Assembly: GCA_015680685.1 (NCBI GenBank)
Contig: MNCI01010457.1
Location: 54,674-118,673, forward strand
Direction of reading: 5' to 3'
Origin: Gnetum montanum
Lineage: Eukaryota > Streptophyta > Gnetopsida > Gnetales > Gnetaceae
Length of the DNA: 64,000 bases
Positions 34,447-46,600 of this stretch are shown piece after piece; positions within the stretch are counted from its first letter, which is position 1, and each line of letters starts with the position of its first letter. The notes below the pieces were generated by a model, which was given only the letters and a program-made list of their open reading frames with translations, was not told the origin of the DNA and did no database searches. Made by a program: the position numbers and the translations under genes.

Positions 34447-35927
34447 TTTAAAGACGATGTTGAGTGAATTGCTAAGAACACTTGTGTACATCATTGTGTT
34501 TAAGAAATATAAAAGATATTATAATACATATGATACAATCAAAACTCGTGTTGCCATGGTAATAGATGAAGAGAAAATTTATATTTTATAATTTTTATGG
34601 ATTTTAAAGTTATAAAGAACAAAACAATAATAAACACGCATGCATTGCAATCCCTCTTGGGAACATATGCAACACCAAACACGAAATGTAATAAAAATTA
34701 CTCTTAGTCACATCCTTAATAGCCCAACACCATGTTGTACAATTATAACCTCCTTGAGCAAGGATGGATCGTTGCAACTTAAGAAAATGAGAATTCAATA
34801 AATATTTTTATGATTTTTAGTGTTTTAATGTTTAAGGCATCAACCATAGAATGAGGAAAAATCATAAGCTTTATTCATCGTACAAACACTAGACTCTATA
34901 TCAACCAAATGGTTCCAGGCTATGTAAGCATGGTAGCACTCTAACAAAGTCTAGCTACACTAGTGAAAGTGATGACTCAAAATACACACACAAGAAGGAA
35001 AGGAATCAACTTACTTAAAGAAGAAAGAGTTCTTCACACAAAGCCTAATCCCAAAAGCCAAATGAAAACACTAGAATGAAGTTGTTTTGTGTAAGAGCTC
35101 ATCTTGGGTAGTTATAATTTTCACATGGAAATGAAAGGGATTCATCAGTGCCTAGACGTCAACGGAGGCTCATTGATACAACCCACACTAACCCCAGGTA
35201 CACACAAGGCAAAGTCAAGAAAACTAGGCCTACCAAGAGGGTGCATCAACTCCGCTACGCTAACACAGGAAGTGCACTAATGCAAGGTGGTCAACAAACC
35301 CTCATCCCCCTACCCCCACCAACAGCCCCAAAAAAATCACACTTTGCACTGTGATCCCAATTATAAGTTGAAACCCAAGATAACATGCTAAAAGGATCCT
35401 AGGACATCTAAATGATCCAAAATTATTCTAAAGCTTGAAATTATGCATACAATCTTGAAGTATGATCCAGGGGAGCAAGGGTGCATCTCAAAAGACCAAG
35501 AACCTCTACCAAACATGCTAGCCTATAAACACAAAGCACATGAAATACTTTCCAAATCAAGGGCTTATAATTAATATACAAAATGCCACTATAACTCATC
35601 AACAAGGTGGACTCTTGAATTTGTAACTAGAAGCCATTTATTGCTTTCCATGTATGGTGTTGCATCTATTCCATAAGGAATTGTGAATCCTGTGTGATTA
35701 TGAGCATTACGCCTATTCCCATGAGGGGTTACAATGTATATGCATTGTTTATCATTTTATTCTTATATTTATAAAATTCATAAATATTATAAATATTTTT
35801 CTCATTTCCTCCCTATGACAACACAAGTTCTCACTATATGATATGTATTATAATATCTTTTATGTTTATTAAATGCGACAACATATACTAGCATTCTTGG
35901 CAATTCACTGAACATCATCTTCAAAGC
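34447..35927. repeat. Long inverted repeat with arms of about 250-290 bp
   Basis: The left arm (34447-34690) and the right arm (35640-35927) match as reverse complements. For example AAAGATATTATAATACATAT occurs on the plus strand near 34512 and on the minus strand near 35850. Both arms carry GCAACACCA followed by an ATG-rich stretch at the inner end. The interior (34690-35640) has no recognised transposase. Possibilities are a fold-back or Mutator-like element, or two opposite copies of one repeat. Confidence 0.7.
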
Positions 35928-36089
35928 TTATAACCAAATTACACCACAATCTATATGATATAATCCCATTGGTCATGGCCAACAAGATTCCTATCAGTAG
36001 CCAACATAATACATTAGAAGAATTATAGAGGAATATAAAAAGATTTGATGAAATACCAGCTATTGTCAATAGAAATTTTATGTTACAAG

Positions 36090-36262
36090 GGTTTTCCAAG
36101 GTTGTGCAAAGGATTTGAGGTTGTTTTGCAAGGCTATGCAAAGTGTGGAAATCTAAGGCTTTGCAAAACATTTTTTAGGGCTTTGCAAAGGGTTTTTTAA
36201 GGCCGTGCAAAGGATCTAAGGCTTTGCAAAAGATTTTTTGAGGGTATGCAAAAGATTAGATA
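36090..36262 (+). repeat. Tandem array of AAGGCTTTGCAAAGGATTTT units
   Basis: About seven imperfect units of roughly 22-28 bp, each containing TTTGCAAA or TATGCAAA. The array lies just upstream of the LINE ORF1-like region. Confidence 0.7.
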
Positions 36263-36399
36263 TGATAGCAATTACTATATCTAAACTATAAGAGATTATC
36301 CATCAACAAAAATCCTTACTTTAAAGGTAAAAAGCTCTCAAAGATAAGCAAGAAATATTTATTCAAAACCAAGAAATGATCTCTAAATGGATGTAAGAA

Positions 36400-37080
36400 C
36401 AAAAAGAAAGGCTAGAGAAGCAAAAGCTACTCATGAAAGAATAGATAATAGTGATGGATTAGAATAATAGTGACACAAAAAAGCTCATTTATACCATGAA
36501 CATTATAACTACAAAGCAAGAGGTGATGTCTAATCAACTAAAAGCTATGATGACACAACAAAAAATGATACTAAAATCAATTAGAGAGCAAAAAACAATT
36601 AGCAAAACTTTAAATTCTAAATCAAATCAAGAAACTATATATGACATGATTGCAAAGCAGAAAACAGTTGTTCAAGCAATTTCTCAACATGTTGAAACTT
36701 TATGTGATTTAGGGAATGAAGAAAAAGAGGTAAAAATCTCCAATTTACTAGGATTCTAGAAAGTCCAAACAAAAAACATAATTTAAACAATATTATTCAT
36801 GATCTAATAACAAAAATAATGCACCTCAACATCTTGTCTAGCACAATCTTGGATGCTTATCACATAAGATTCAAAGGTCATCAACCATGTCATATTGTTG
36901 TAAAAGTTAGTGATTCAACTACTCGAAAATATTTGGTATAATCATAACTTGTGAAAAGAGAAAAAATATGAATAAATGAAGATTTCACAAAAGAATGGCT
37001 TGCAAGAAAGACAAAATAACACGAAAAAGTAAAAGTTGCATGAGCAAAGGGTAAGGTAGCTTTTTTAAATGCAAATTATA
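36400..37080 (+). pseudogene. LINE ORF1-like (coiled coil plus nucleic-acid-binding C-terminus)
   Basis: 36496-36759 is open and rich in Lys, Gln, Met and Ile with a heptad character (coiled coil). After frame breaks, 36845-37075 reads LDAYHIRFKGHQPCHIVVKV, SDSTTRKYLV and INEDFTKE. This resembles the C-terminal half of L1-type ORF1, with its HRI...RPIIVKF and ...INEDLTKE pattern. The protein would coat the element RNA. Several stops are present. Confidence 0.5.
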
Positions 37081-37124
37081 TTGTAGTAATCAAACATAAG
37101 GCATTTTCAAAAAATGTCTAAACA

Positions 37125-38520
37125 CTTGCATTTTGGATTCTTGAATGTAGATGGTGGCATTACTACTAAAATGGTTGCATTTGTATAATATTGGGTTTTT
37201 AAAGAAATTTGACATTTTTTAAGGGATTTAAACATAGGAGAAAGAAGATTCTGAAATTTTTGATTTGTTTAGTTTTAGTATAATAAACGTAGCAAACCCT
37301 TTAAGAGGATTATCTTATATTTCAAGAAAAAAAAGTCTTCAAAGATAATTAAGGTAGAAAAGGTTGATGAGTATAAACAATATATTTTGTTGAAGATTAT
37401 TCAAAGAAAATGTCATGTTTTCCTTGCTTTTTGTTATTTTGCCCACAAGATGCAACATATTATGCAAAGACAAGTTTATAAAAAAAAAACATGTCAATCA
37501 ATATTTAGGATGAAATATAGCAAAATTTAAATTAATGGGTAAAGTTTATATATGTGGTAACTTTAATACAAGGATTGATTCTAAGAAGATTGAACTTCTA
37601 GAGTAGTAGAATAATCAAGGATGGTCAAATATGCAAGATTATGGTCGATTAGAACTGGATGGAAAAGAACATCAAAGGATACTAAATCAAAACAAATAGG
37701 AAAGCAGATGTTATAATGTGGACAAAGCCTTGATCTTAGAATTTTAAATGGAAGTAAATAATTTCTATCAAGCTCAAGATTTACTTTTCAAAGAGAAGCA
37801 AGATGTTCATATATTAATTTACTACTAACCACCCCTCAAAATGCAATAGGAGCCATTGACTTTCAAGTTGATGGTAAATTTATAAACTCTCTACATCATT
37901 TTCTACAATTTTCTATTAAAGAAATGTATTTTAACTATAAACAATGAAGAAAATAAGATGTATTATAGTTGTAAATACAGAATCTTTTTAGCAAGAGGTA
38001 CCAAATTTGTTGAAAATTAAAAGGTCTCAAGATCAATTATAAGATATATTGCTACAAGTTACAAAAAATATTACTATGCAACATAAGTTTAGGATTAAGA
38101 AAAAGTAGTTTGATAAACAATGTCTACAAATAATATTAGCTCTTAAAAATTCATGACGTAAAAAAGCTTTCAATAAAGAATACCTCAAATTCCTTTGAGT
38201 ACCAAAAAATAAAGAAAATTTCCAAAAGAGGACAAAAACAATAGTGTAAATGATAAATCAAGATCCACAAAATTTTTGCACAAATAAAAGGATTCTACAC
38301 AAATTTGTTTCATTACGAGACAAATACCATAACTAACTACATGATCCCAAATATTTTACAAATTACATATGATGAAATAGTAGAGGGAATTGAGAAATTA
38401 TCTTCTAAAAAAGTTGTACATGTAGAAGGATTATATGCTAAATTATTAAAATGTAGTTAAGAAATAGTCTAGAGAGATTTAAAAATTGATTAATGGACTT
38501 ATAAGGTATGTCTTTAGTTA
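37125..38520 (+). pseudogene. LINE ORF2 relic: AP-endonuclease and start of reverse transcriptase
   Basis: In broken plus-strand frames: LNVDGGITTKMVA (N-terminal endonuclease), PQDATYYAK, and then KVYICGNFNTRID (37535-37575), matching the GDFNARI motif of APE-type LINE endonucleases. Further on come GRLELDGKEHQRILN and, at 38285-38455, FYTNLFHYETN, ITYDEIVEGIEKLSSKKV and LYAKLLK, which resemble the region just before the LINE RT palm. The RT catalytic part is absent; the relic stops where an LTR begins at 38545. Non-LTR elements copy RNA at a nicked target. Confidence 0.65.
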
Positions 38521-38544
38521 TTGTCAAGGACTTTATTAAGTGGT

Positions 38545-39440
38545 TGATGAGTGGCGAGGTACCCCTACACTCAACCATACGAAATGAGCGTAGTACGTGC
38601 GATCTGGTCGAACTCCGTAGACTAAATGCCTAAACGCCCCATGGAACACTTGGGGCTAATCATTCCTTGTCTTTCCAGACTTACTTGTTGTTGTCATAGT
38701 GTATGGTTAAGTAAGTCCGAGGTATATGATTTTTTTGGTCTTTTATGGTTTTATGTCTTCTATGCTAAGAGCGAAGGGTTGAGAAACTAGCTAACTCTAA
38801 CTAAGGACTAAGTCTAAATTAACTAGCGTCAGCATTCGTTCCCACTTACCGTACACACCCTGAACTATGCAACAGTGGCTACTAAACGCTAATCATTATT
38901 GGGATCACCACACGTAACGCACGTGCTCGAAGTGGTCGTACTGAGGCACCTAACTAGCCTAAGCGTGATGAGCAGCCAATTCCTTGACTAGCTGTACACA
39001 TCCGTAGATGCTCGTAATCAAGTCGTACTCATCTCGCATTCTAGGAGACAAGGAGAAGAGAACCTAATCGCGATGAGTAGCCGATTCCTTGATTAGCCGT
39101 ACACATTCGTCAATGCTCGTAATCAAGTCGTACTCATGCCACGCTAATGCATGTAATAAATAACAAGTAGGAAATAACATGTAATAAACGTATTCCATAC
39201 ACTGCAAGGTTTATCCACAAAGCTCATCTTTATTGCCGTACACAACTTGCATTCAGGTACAAAGCTACTCGAATAAAGATCCGTTCACTTGGGGACTCCT
39301 ACTGCGGGCACATGGAAAATATTTTATCTCTGAAGTGATCAAACTGCCAGAGTTTCACTACTTCTAGCCTAGGATGAGAAATGAGGGGAATGCCGCCTCT
39401 CATTTATAGATTTGGTGACGGACCGCGATATCGCGTCTCA
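38545..39440 (-). repeat. LTR of the same family as 11345-12125
   Basis: It begins TGATGAGTGGCGAGGTACCC and shares TACACTCAACCATAC, CGATCTG and GAACTCC with the LTR at 11345. The distal end carries a minus-strand TATA-like ATTTATA (39402-39408) and a perfect CGCGATATCGCG (39424-39435). No gag or pol of this family flanks it, so it is a solo LTR or a truncated copy. It interrupts or truncates the LINE. Confidence 0.7.
38963..39138. repeat. Direct duplication of about 70 bp inside the LTR
   Basis: 38963-39032 and 39070-39138 are near-identical; both contain GATGAG.AGCC.ATTCCTTGA and CTCGTAATCAAGTCGTACTC. A duplication of regulatory sequence within an LTR. Confidence 0.8.
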
Positions 39441-40870
39441 TTAGTGGTCATATCTAGATGCACCCATATTTGGCAATAAATATCACAATTGATTCCTCAC
39501 ACATTGTAGCATTTCATCTTAGTTTAATTTACATATTATAGATTTTATTTTCCATGCAATTCATTAATATAATTTCCTACCATGTTTAGTTCCACATTTG
39601 CAATTGGTAATAAGGGATAACTTTGCATGGTTCACCCAATAGTTAGTTAACTTTATTCACACACATAATTAATTACCATTAGTTTAGAATAATTTCTATT
39701 TTTAGTATATTATCCAAAATTAGTAAAATAGATCAAATAATACAAAAATCATGTACCTCCAACATGCTTAACAATATCTCGAAGCCCTCCAAGAATTATG
39801 AGAAATTCTGTTATGTAAGTGTGTAAGCCCATAGATTCATATGGTTAAGTGTGAGAATCACTTGCCAAAGCCTTGTTTTTTAATTATTTTTTTTTATTTT
39901 TTTATTTTTGTGTGTCTTATTCTTCATAGTACATAAAGATTTTGTTGTACCATAATTTTTAATCTAGATGCTAATGTTCCTTTTTTAAAAAAACTTCCCC
40001 TTTTAAGGGGTTAAACTACAATCCTCTAAGTTGCATGTTATTTAAAGTAATAGTTATTTTTCAATTTCAACAATAAGGTATTAACCTAGTGATATGGTTC
40101 TTAGCCAAAGGTTCAATTCTGCTATGTTTCAATTATTTCCAGCTCCAACACCCCCATAGTTATTTTTCAATTTCTTATTGTGTGCTTCCGAGATTTATTT
40201 TTAATAAGTTTTAATTAGAGCAATGTCATTTTCTTAAAGTTCATTAGCTAATTTTCAAGTTTTTTTTTATGGCTGCCTTTAGAATGATGTTACCGTCATT
40301 TCCTGGCTCTTAAAGTATCTTAAAGTATCCAAAACATTTATCTTCATAAATCCATAAATAATACAATAATTCTAGTTGAGATGTGAGAAAAACAAAATAT
40401 GCAAAGTCTCCTCTTAGAAGAGAAAGCAAAAAGTTTTGTTTAAGTTCATAGAGTGGAATTTAGTATAGATAAAGGAACAACTTGATCAAGAAGAAAAGAT
40501 ATAGCAAGTACTAATTAGTTTTGACCAAAAAGCCAATTACCAGTTGGTTAGGCTTTGTCATAAAAAATATAAATAATTAAATATTGGCCAAGCAATGAAA
40601 TTTTTCACCTGAATTATTACAGGTTTGTGATAGTTGGCCCAATTAGCAACGTAAAATTCAAGACTCAACATCTGCAATGGCAAGAATTATTTAACATTGA
40701 TTTTCATTTTTATTTTTATTTTTATTGTTCACAACACACAAATCAATTCTCAAGGAATCAATTCTGAGATTTCAACAATTTGAAAAAAAAAAAAGATTCT
40801 CTTGACCAAATAATAGATACATATTATAAATATATAGCTAAACTAGTTATTAGTGTATCATCATACATGA
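39441..40870. other. AT-rich intergenic stretch downstream of RAD1
   Basis: No coding sequence seen. A tRNA-like head is possible at 40078-40130 (AACCTAGTGATATGG, then GGTTCAATTC). Transcript-end signals for the minus-strand RAD1 gene would be expected near 40.8 kb; none stands out. Confidence 0.5.
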
Positions 40871-41819
40871 TTAGGAATCATCTGTTTGATCATCCTCTTC
40901 TGGTTTAAGGAAAAACTCTATATATGAAATGCGGTTTTGTTGTTGCCTATTTCCAACTTGATCCAAAGACTGACCAGGTGCACTACGAACCGAAACCAAA
41001 TGCTGAATCTTCAATAAGCCATTATTTCCAATTGTAACTTTACTCCCCCTGTTATCCTTTAAAACGGAGATTGGTATATTGGAAATAGATGCTTGAAGAA
41101 ACTTGTATTTATACCTGTTAATCCCGGTTGATGGGGCAGTTTATACAAATGACCACTCATTGTCAGTGAAACTTTTTTTCTTTTTCTTATTCATTTTTTT
41201 TTTCTGAAAAACCGGAGTTAGAAAACTTTCAATCAAGCGATAAATGATCACTCACAGCCTAAATAGGTAAATACCTGAAAGAAACATCATGATCACACTG
41301 GTAGGCAATAAAAAGATCAGAATGCACATTGTAAAAGAATTCGATCTGCAAAACATAAACCAAAAGTATCCAGCTAAAGCACAGTTTTAAACTCTCTCGT
41401 AAATAATACATACCATCCTTAAGTCATCACAAAAATGGTGTACCTGCAAATCACCATGACCCTCTCCCTTAAATGTGACAATAGGAGGATCAGGACGTAG
41501 GCTTAGTTGAATGCTTGAGCCTGGCCATTCAAGATCTTCTATGGCCTCCCGCAACGCAGCTGACTAGGTGATAGTGAGAGTCAAACAATTTATGTAAACA
41601 AATTTTGCAATATTTACAGGACATGGTATGAAAATAGCTTTTGCTGCTAACAATTTCTAATGATTGCTAAATGTCACTAAAATACTTGAGACAATTACCT
41701 TAACAGCAAAGCTGACAGGTGTCCCACCATCATTCTCAGTACTGTAATCCCACGGAATCATTTCTGGGATCCTCGTTTTGATTTCACAATAAATACAAGA
41801 ATTTTGTGAATCAAGCAAC
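40871..41819 (-). CDS. RAD1: RAD1 checkpoint clamp subunit, last four exons (5' part missing)
   Basis: RAD1 is one ring segment of the 9-1-1 (RAD9-RAD1-HUS1) clamp that loads on damaged DNA in the nucleus. Exons on the minus strand are 41699-41819, 41444-41563, 41275-41345 and 40871-41114 (TAA at 40871-40873). All introns are GT-AG, short (135, 98 and 160 bp) and in phase. Together they encode about 184 residues without a stop. Family signatures: YCEIKTRIPEMIPWDYS, REAIEDLEWPGSSIQLSL, KGEGHGDLQ, AYQCDHDVSFRYKYKFL and NRISYIEFFLKPEEDD at the acidic C-terminus. Plant RAD1 is about 300 residues, so roughly 120 N-terminal residues are missing. The first exon here begins in the middle of a codon after an AG. 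I could not find the upstream exons to the right; a long, transposon-filled intron or a broken gene are both possible. This is the only uninterrupted host coding sequence seen. Confidence 0.92.
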
Positions 41820-42299
41820 CTGCCATGAAAGCATCAAGAAATTACTAAGCATTAACGATCAATTTAAATAGTCCGTGAACACAATCAATGATTAAAACAA
41901 AGTACCATACCCAACCAAAAAGGAAAAATGCACGGACCAATCCTGCGTCAGTAAAAGTTAAAATATTTATTCTTAACAGTTATAATTAACAAATGACTTT
42001 AACGTCCTAGCATATAAAATTCTCATAAGTGATTCAATACAAAAAAAAAATATTATCAATATCATCATCATCCAAACCTTATCCCATGAACCCTGCTATA
42101 TGATTTCTTTTCCACCATTCACTTTTATTAAAAGCCAAATTAGCAGATTTGGGTATCTTTCTTTATTCATGCAAATCAAATATATTTTAGTCTACCTCTT
42201 TGTTCTTCCCCTCAACTTTAATAAAGCAACCTCTTCTCAATACAAGAAATATACTAAAAAAGGGATCATCACCTAAAGCCAAAATGCTTATCCCACCAA

Positions 42300-42425
42300 G
42301 CAAGGGTCCCAAGAGGGTTGTTGGATGAGCGAAAGCTTAACCTCTTTGAGTAGCTACGCCTAGGCTCAAACCCAAGTCTTCGACTTGAGAAACGAGCACT
42401 TTACCATTACTCCAAATAATGGTTC
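42300..42425 (-). repeat. tRNA-derived SINE-like head
   Basis: The minus strand reads ATGGTAAAGTGCTCG (A-box-like) and, about 25 bases later, GGGTTTGAGCC (B-box-like). This is the internal RNA polymerase III promoter layout of plant SINEs. Body and tail are not defined. Confidence 0.4.
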
Positions 42426-42524
42426 TTAATACAAGAAATATACTCAACGATAATAATGAGTCTTCATTCTTTTAAACTCTAAACAAGAAATTGTAAACTG
42501 TAAATAAGAAAGTTAGTATATGGC

Positions 42525-42605
42525 CTATAGCCTAGTGGTTGAAGCATTCTTCTTCCAATCCAAATACCTGTATTCAAACAACTATGCTTGTGTATTGAAA
42601 CTAAA
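42525..42605 (+). repeat. tRNA-derived SINE-like head
   Basis: TAGCCTAGTGGTTGAAGC (A-box-like) is followed by GTATTCAAAC (weak B-box-like) about 35 bases on, the usual spacing. A related minus-strand half lies at 42705-42755 (GGTTTGATTCC on the minus strand). These sit just beyond the RAD1 exons. Confidence 0.4.
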
Positions 42606-42779
42606 ACTGAAATTTTATTTACATCCACTAAAACTTTTTAGATCTGTTGGACCAATTTTAGAATTCCTTTCATGATTTTTTTAAAAAAAATTTACATAAC
42701 TCACTTTAGCCTACGGGAATCAAACCTATGACCTAAGTTTTCCAAGCCAAGGCACTTTTTTTTTTTTTTTTTGAGGAAA

Positions 42780-43692
42780 TGTTCAGGATTAAATTACTGA
42801 AAATAGAATACAAGATATTACAAAATGTGGGTCAACAACATTGGCCCAGGCTTAGAAAACAAGAACATGATGAAATGGAGAAAATCTCCCTTTTATTAAG
42901 AAAACTCTTAAAAGGTAGGGAAACACATCAAAGATGAGGAGCCAAGCTCAACTCACAACTCTCCCAAAGATCTTAGAGGCCACACATGTCCCCTCTCAAT
43001 CCCCAATTGCTCACAATGGAGCCAAAGCTCAAAACAAGACACTTATAAGAGATTCTCTCAACCTCTCTCAAGTGCTCTCCCTTGCCTCTCACTCAATTCT
43101 TCTTGCACAAGCTCTGAAATTTCTCTTGCGCAAGCTCTCTCCTTGCACAAGATCACAAAACACTAGGAACTAGCCTTCTCCTTGAGACTAACCTTTTTCC
43201 TCTGATTAGCTTGGTTAGCCTTAGGCCTTTGATGCCTTCTTATAGCTTCTTGATGTGCCCTTTCATCTTCCCTCCAATTTACCCTTCAATTTGATGTCCG
43301 TTAAAATCCATACAAGACATCTTGAAGAAACACAAGACGTCTTTCCCAAGTGCAAAGATGTCAGAGGAACTATCTTGAAATTGGGGAAGACTTCTTGGAG
43401 GAGACGTCTTGAAGGAGACATCTTGCCTACTAAGGAGATGTCTCTCCTACTAGGGCCAAAAATAAATATGCTTGTTTTGATGTATAGAACCTCCAAATGC
43501 CTCCCAAACAAGTTCCTATAGACCCCTGAACCCCCTAAACTCATCAAAATGAGCCAAAAACACCCCCAAACATGCCAAAACACCCTGGAATCATCATTAA
43601 AAGGTCAACATAAGAAGACACAAAAACAAAACATACACACATCCAAGATACATTGAGGATTACACAAGGGTTGGGTGATGTCCTCATCACCA
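42780..43692. repeat. LTR-like relic related to the chromovirus LTRs
   Basis: The right end, GATGTCCTCATCACCA, resembles the right end of the LTRs at 51 and 55 kb. Around 43310-43445 there is the same cluster of AGACGTCT/AGACATCT/AGATGTCT motifs. The left boundary (TGTTCAGG at 42780) is tentative and no target duplication was found. The ORFs inside are judged non-coding. Confidence 0.45.
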
Positions 43693-46600
43693 TCCTATAC
43701 ATAGCCTATTGAGTGAAGTAAAAAGGAAAGCCAAGATTCTCTCAAGTTAAAGAGCATGTATCCAGCATATCAGTATAACTTTAGAACACAAATTGACGCC
43801 CCAATCTATAGGGGAAGTAACAAACAACACCTGAAAGTTTTCAATGATGCAAGTGTCATTCATAACTGTGTACCCACCTTGCATATGATCTCCAATCACC
43901 TATCTTGGGGGTATCTCAAGGTGTAATCCAAAAATGATGGTTACACTGAGCCTTGTTTGTGTAGCATAGAACCTAAAAATAACCCAACTCATGGCCAAAT
44001 GGTGACCAAATTCTTCAAGTTAGATGGCCCTCAATATGGAAATGCAATGCTACATTGCATGGGCAAAGTTGTTAAAACCTATATATTTTTTATCTGCAAC
44101 CATTGTGTGAAGCCTAATATATATTAAATGATATTGTTTGGAAGAAACATAGTGAAAGATTAAGATTGCATCCAACCACATCCATTGGTGCTACTTGTAA
44201 AACAAAACTTGAAACAAGTGTCTCACACAAATGTTTTAAGTTTTCTAGCTTCTTAAGTAATGGGAAGTTAGTGCCATCATCCTTCACTATACTAGTCTTT
44301 CAAGTATCATAGTACCACTAAAAATAGGTTATATGCAATCAATGCATCAATCCTTAGAATTATGAAAAGTAGAAAAGTATCATCTTATCAACATGTTAAG
44401 GTCAATGAGGAATCAACCCATCATCATATTGAGTCATATCCTTATTAGTTGCTCATGTAAGTCTAGCCCCATTTTCTATGATGTTGAAGTAAAAATTGGA
44501 GTGAAAATTTAGAGGGGAATTATTAGGGATCCTACATGTACTACCTATGTTGCTTTCACCTACGGCTATGCACTTAAAACCCTTCTATGTACCACCTACA
44601 ACTACATATTTGTGATTGTGCACCTACAATCCATGTGCAAACCACATGTGATGTGCAAATACAAGTATATGTTGCCTATGTCATGTAGATCCATGTGCAC
44701 ATCACATGCATGCCTTCACACACTACTACATGTTTGACTTCATCGGTTATGCTATGTAACTTCACACATTGCTACAATGTGTTGTCCATCCTACTATGAT
44801 CTGGTGTCATCTCTCACCTACTGGTTCCTTCCTCATTGGTGCAACTAGACAAAGACTTTCTCTCATGTGTTCCATCTACGCATATCTCCTTGTGTGATCT
44901 CCAAGCTTCAATTGTAGTGAACATGCTTTAATGCCATAATACCCTTTGAGAAGTGAATGATTGAACCTTACGTAAGAGAAATAATGAAAAGTGGGTGTGT
45001 ATGTGTGTGTAAAATGTAATAGAGATGTGTATGTGTGTGTAAAATGTAATAGAAACAACTCAACAAAAATGCATTCAACTAATTCAACTAGAACATTATA
45101 CACGGAGAGAAAAAGCAGCTCTTTATACATTATTTTATTATTACAGTTTTTTAGTAACTGCAAAATAAAACCCATCCACTAAAAAACTTAGTGATGCACT
45201 TTAGATAGGTCAACAATTACTAATAACCATATGGGAAAGCAATTATTGCAGTGCTTCTAGGAATTTCATATTACTAAACTTTATGTAAACAAACAAAGCA
45301 AACAATGTTGAGTAGATCAAATTCTTTGTAAACAAGTTCCTTGAGAATACCTCAACTTCATCATTGAAATTCAGGTTTTTCACTCCACGACAAACTTAGA
45401 ATAATTAAACAACTGATGTATTTGTACCTTTGACAGTGGCCCATATTGATAAAATAAAGGCACCAAAATGATGATAATTTATTTATATCTTTCATTAACC
45501 TAATTTAACACATACAGTATTTATTCGACAACTGAAAATAGATATTTAGATGCCAAATTTTAGCTCTAATCAGTAATTAAGAAGTCTACAAAAAATAACT
45601 TTTTAGCGGAAAAAGATCATTACTTCCTAATTTTTTCAGTTGAATTTTACCAAAAGTACTGAAATCAACCTTTCTTTAAAAATTCCTTATATTTTACCGA
45701 ATGTTTATGATTTTCACAACATTCCAAGAGAAATTTCATTTTAAACTTCTAAAAGAAATTAATAATTTATAAAAATGTAAATTGAATATCATCATGTTGT
45801 CATCCTTGCCTCTATCCTAGTTACAATTGAATGATTATATGAACTATTTTCTACAATTGACTTCTATTAAGAGCCAAATAAGTATTAACACCAAAATATT
45901 GAATATCCTTCTTTACACTTGCAAACCAAGTATGTTTAGGTGTGAAATGATTATATTATTTTTATATTTTATTATTCTATTAATACCACTACTTAGTAGA
46001 GTTGAGAGTATTTTCCTGTACATGGCTAATGATATCAGTTTTTGGAAAATAATGTAATATTTCAGTCCATTAAAAAATTAGGGAAGAATTACAAAGGTTA
46101 TGATAAAATAGAATACTCAATAACATAGTGACCATATGTTGGTTGTGTTTGTGGAAAGATGAAGGAACTTGTACACATTATGTTATGCTCATATACTTAT
46201 GTAGGAATTATTATTTTTACATCCACTTAATTGTGTTTTCTGCTTTTATTTTGTATTGCCTATAATTTGTTATCAGAAAAATGTTTTTATTTTGCCTATT
46301 GCAGAGTTTTTCTGATGACTTTTTCCTGAACTTTTGCCATTTTTTTAACTTTCCAACTTTTTCAAGCGGCTGACAAAATTGCTTTCCCAACTTTTTAATC
46401 ATTGGCTCTAATAACTAAATATAAAGAGTTCTTAGTCACTTGTGATCTTATTATAAAACATTAAAGTCCATAGAATTTTCAATGTGCACCACTCCCTAGA
46501 AAGCATTTTATTGGAAGGTCATAATGTTCATTTCATAAAATTGGTATTCTAAAAATGAGTGGATGTCATATGGCATAACTCTCACTGGGTTACAGCATGT

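Noticed and set aside
35148-35354. Basic plus-strand ORF of 68 codons
   Set aside because: Lies inside the interior of the inverted repeat; no domain, and the length is expected by chance.
36400-38520. Endogenous pararetrovirus (caulimovirid) interpretation
   Set aside because: The motifs are those of LINE ORF1, an APE-type endonuclease and pre-palm RT; no movement protein, coat protein or viral protease pattern was seen.
43263-43583. Open frames on both strands at 43.25-43.58 kb
   Set aside because: They lie within an LTR-like relic with AGACGTCT repeats; the coding appearance comes from repetitive motifs.
44876-45175. Minus-strand ORF with repeated HFTHTYT
   Set aside because: The peptide repeat is the translation of a GTGTGT tandem duplication; no start context or domain.
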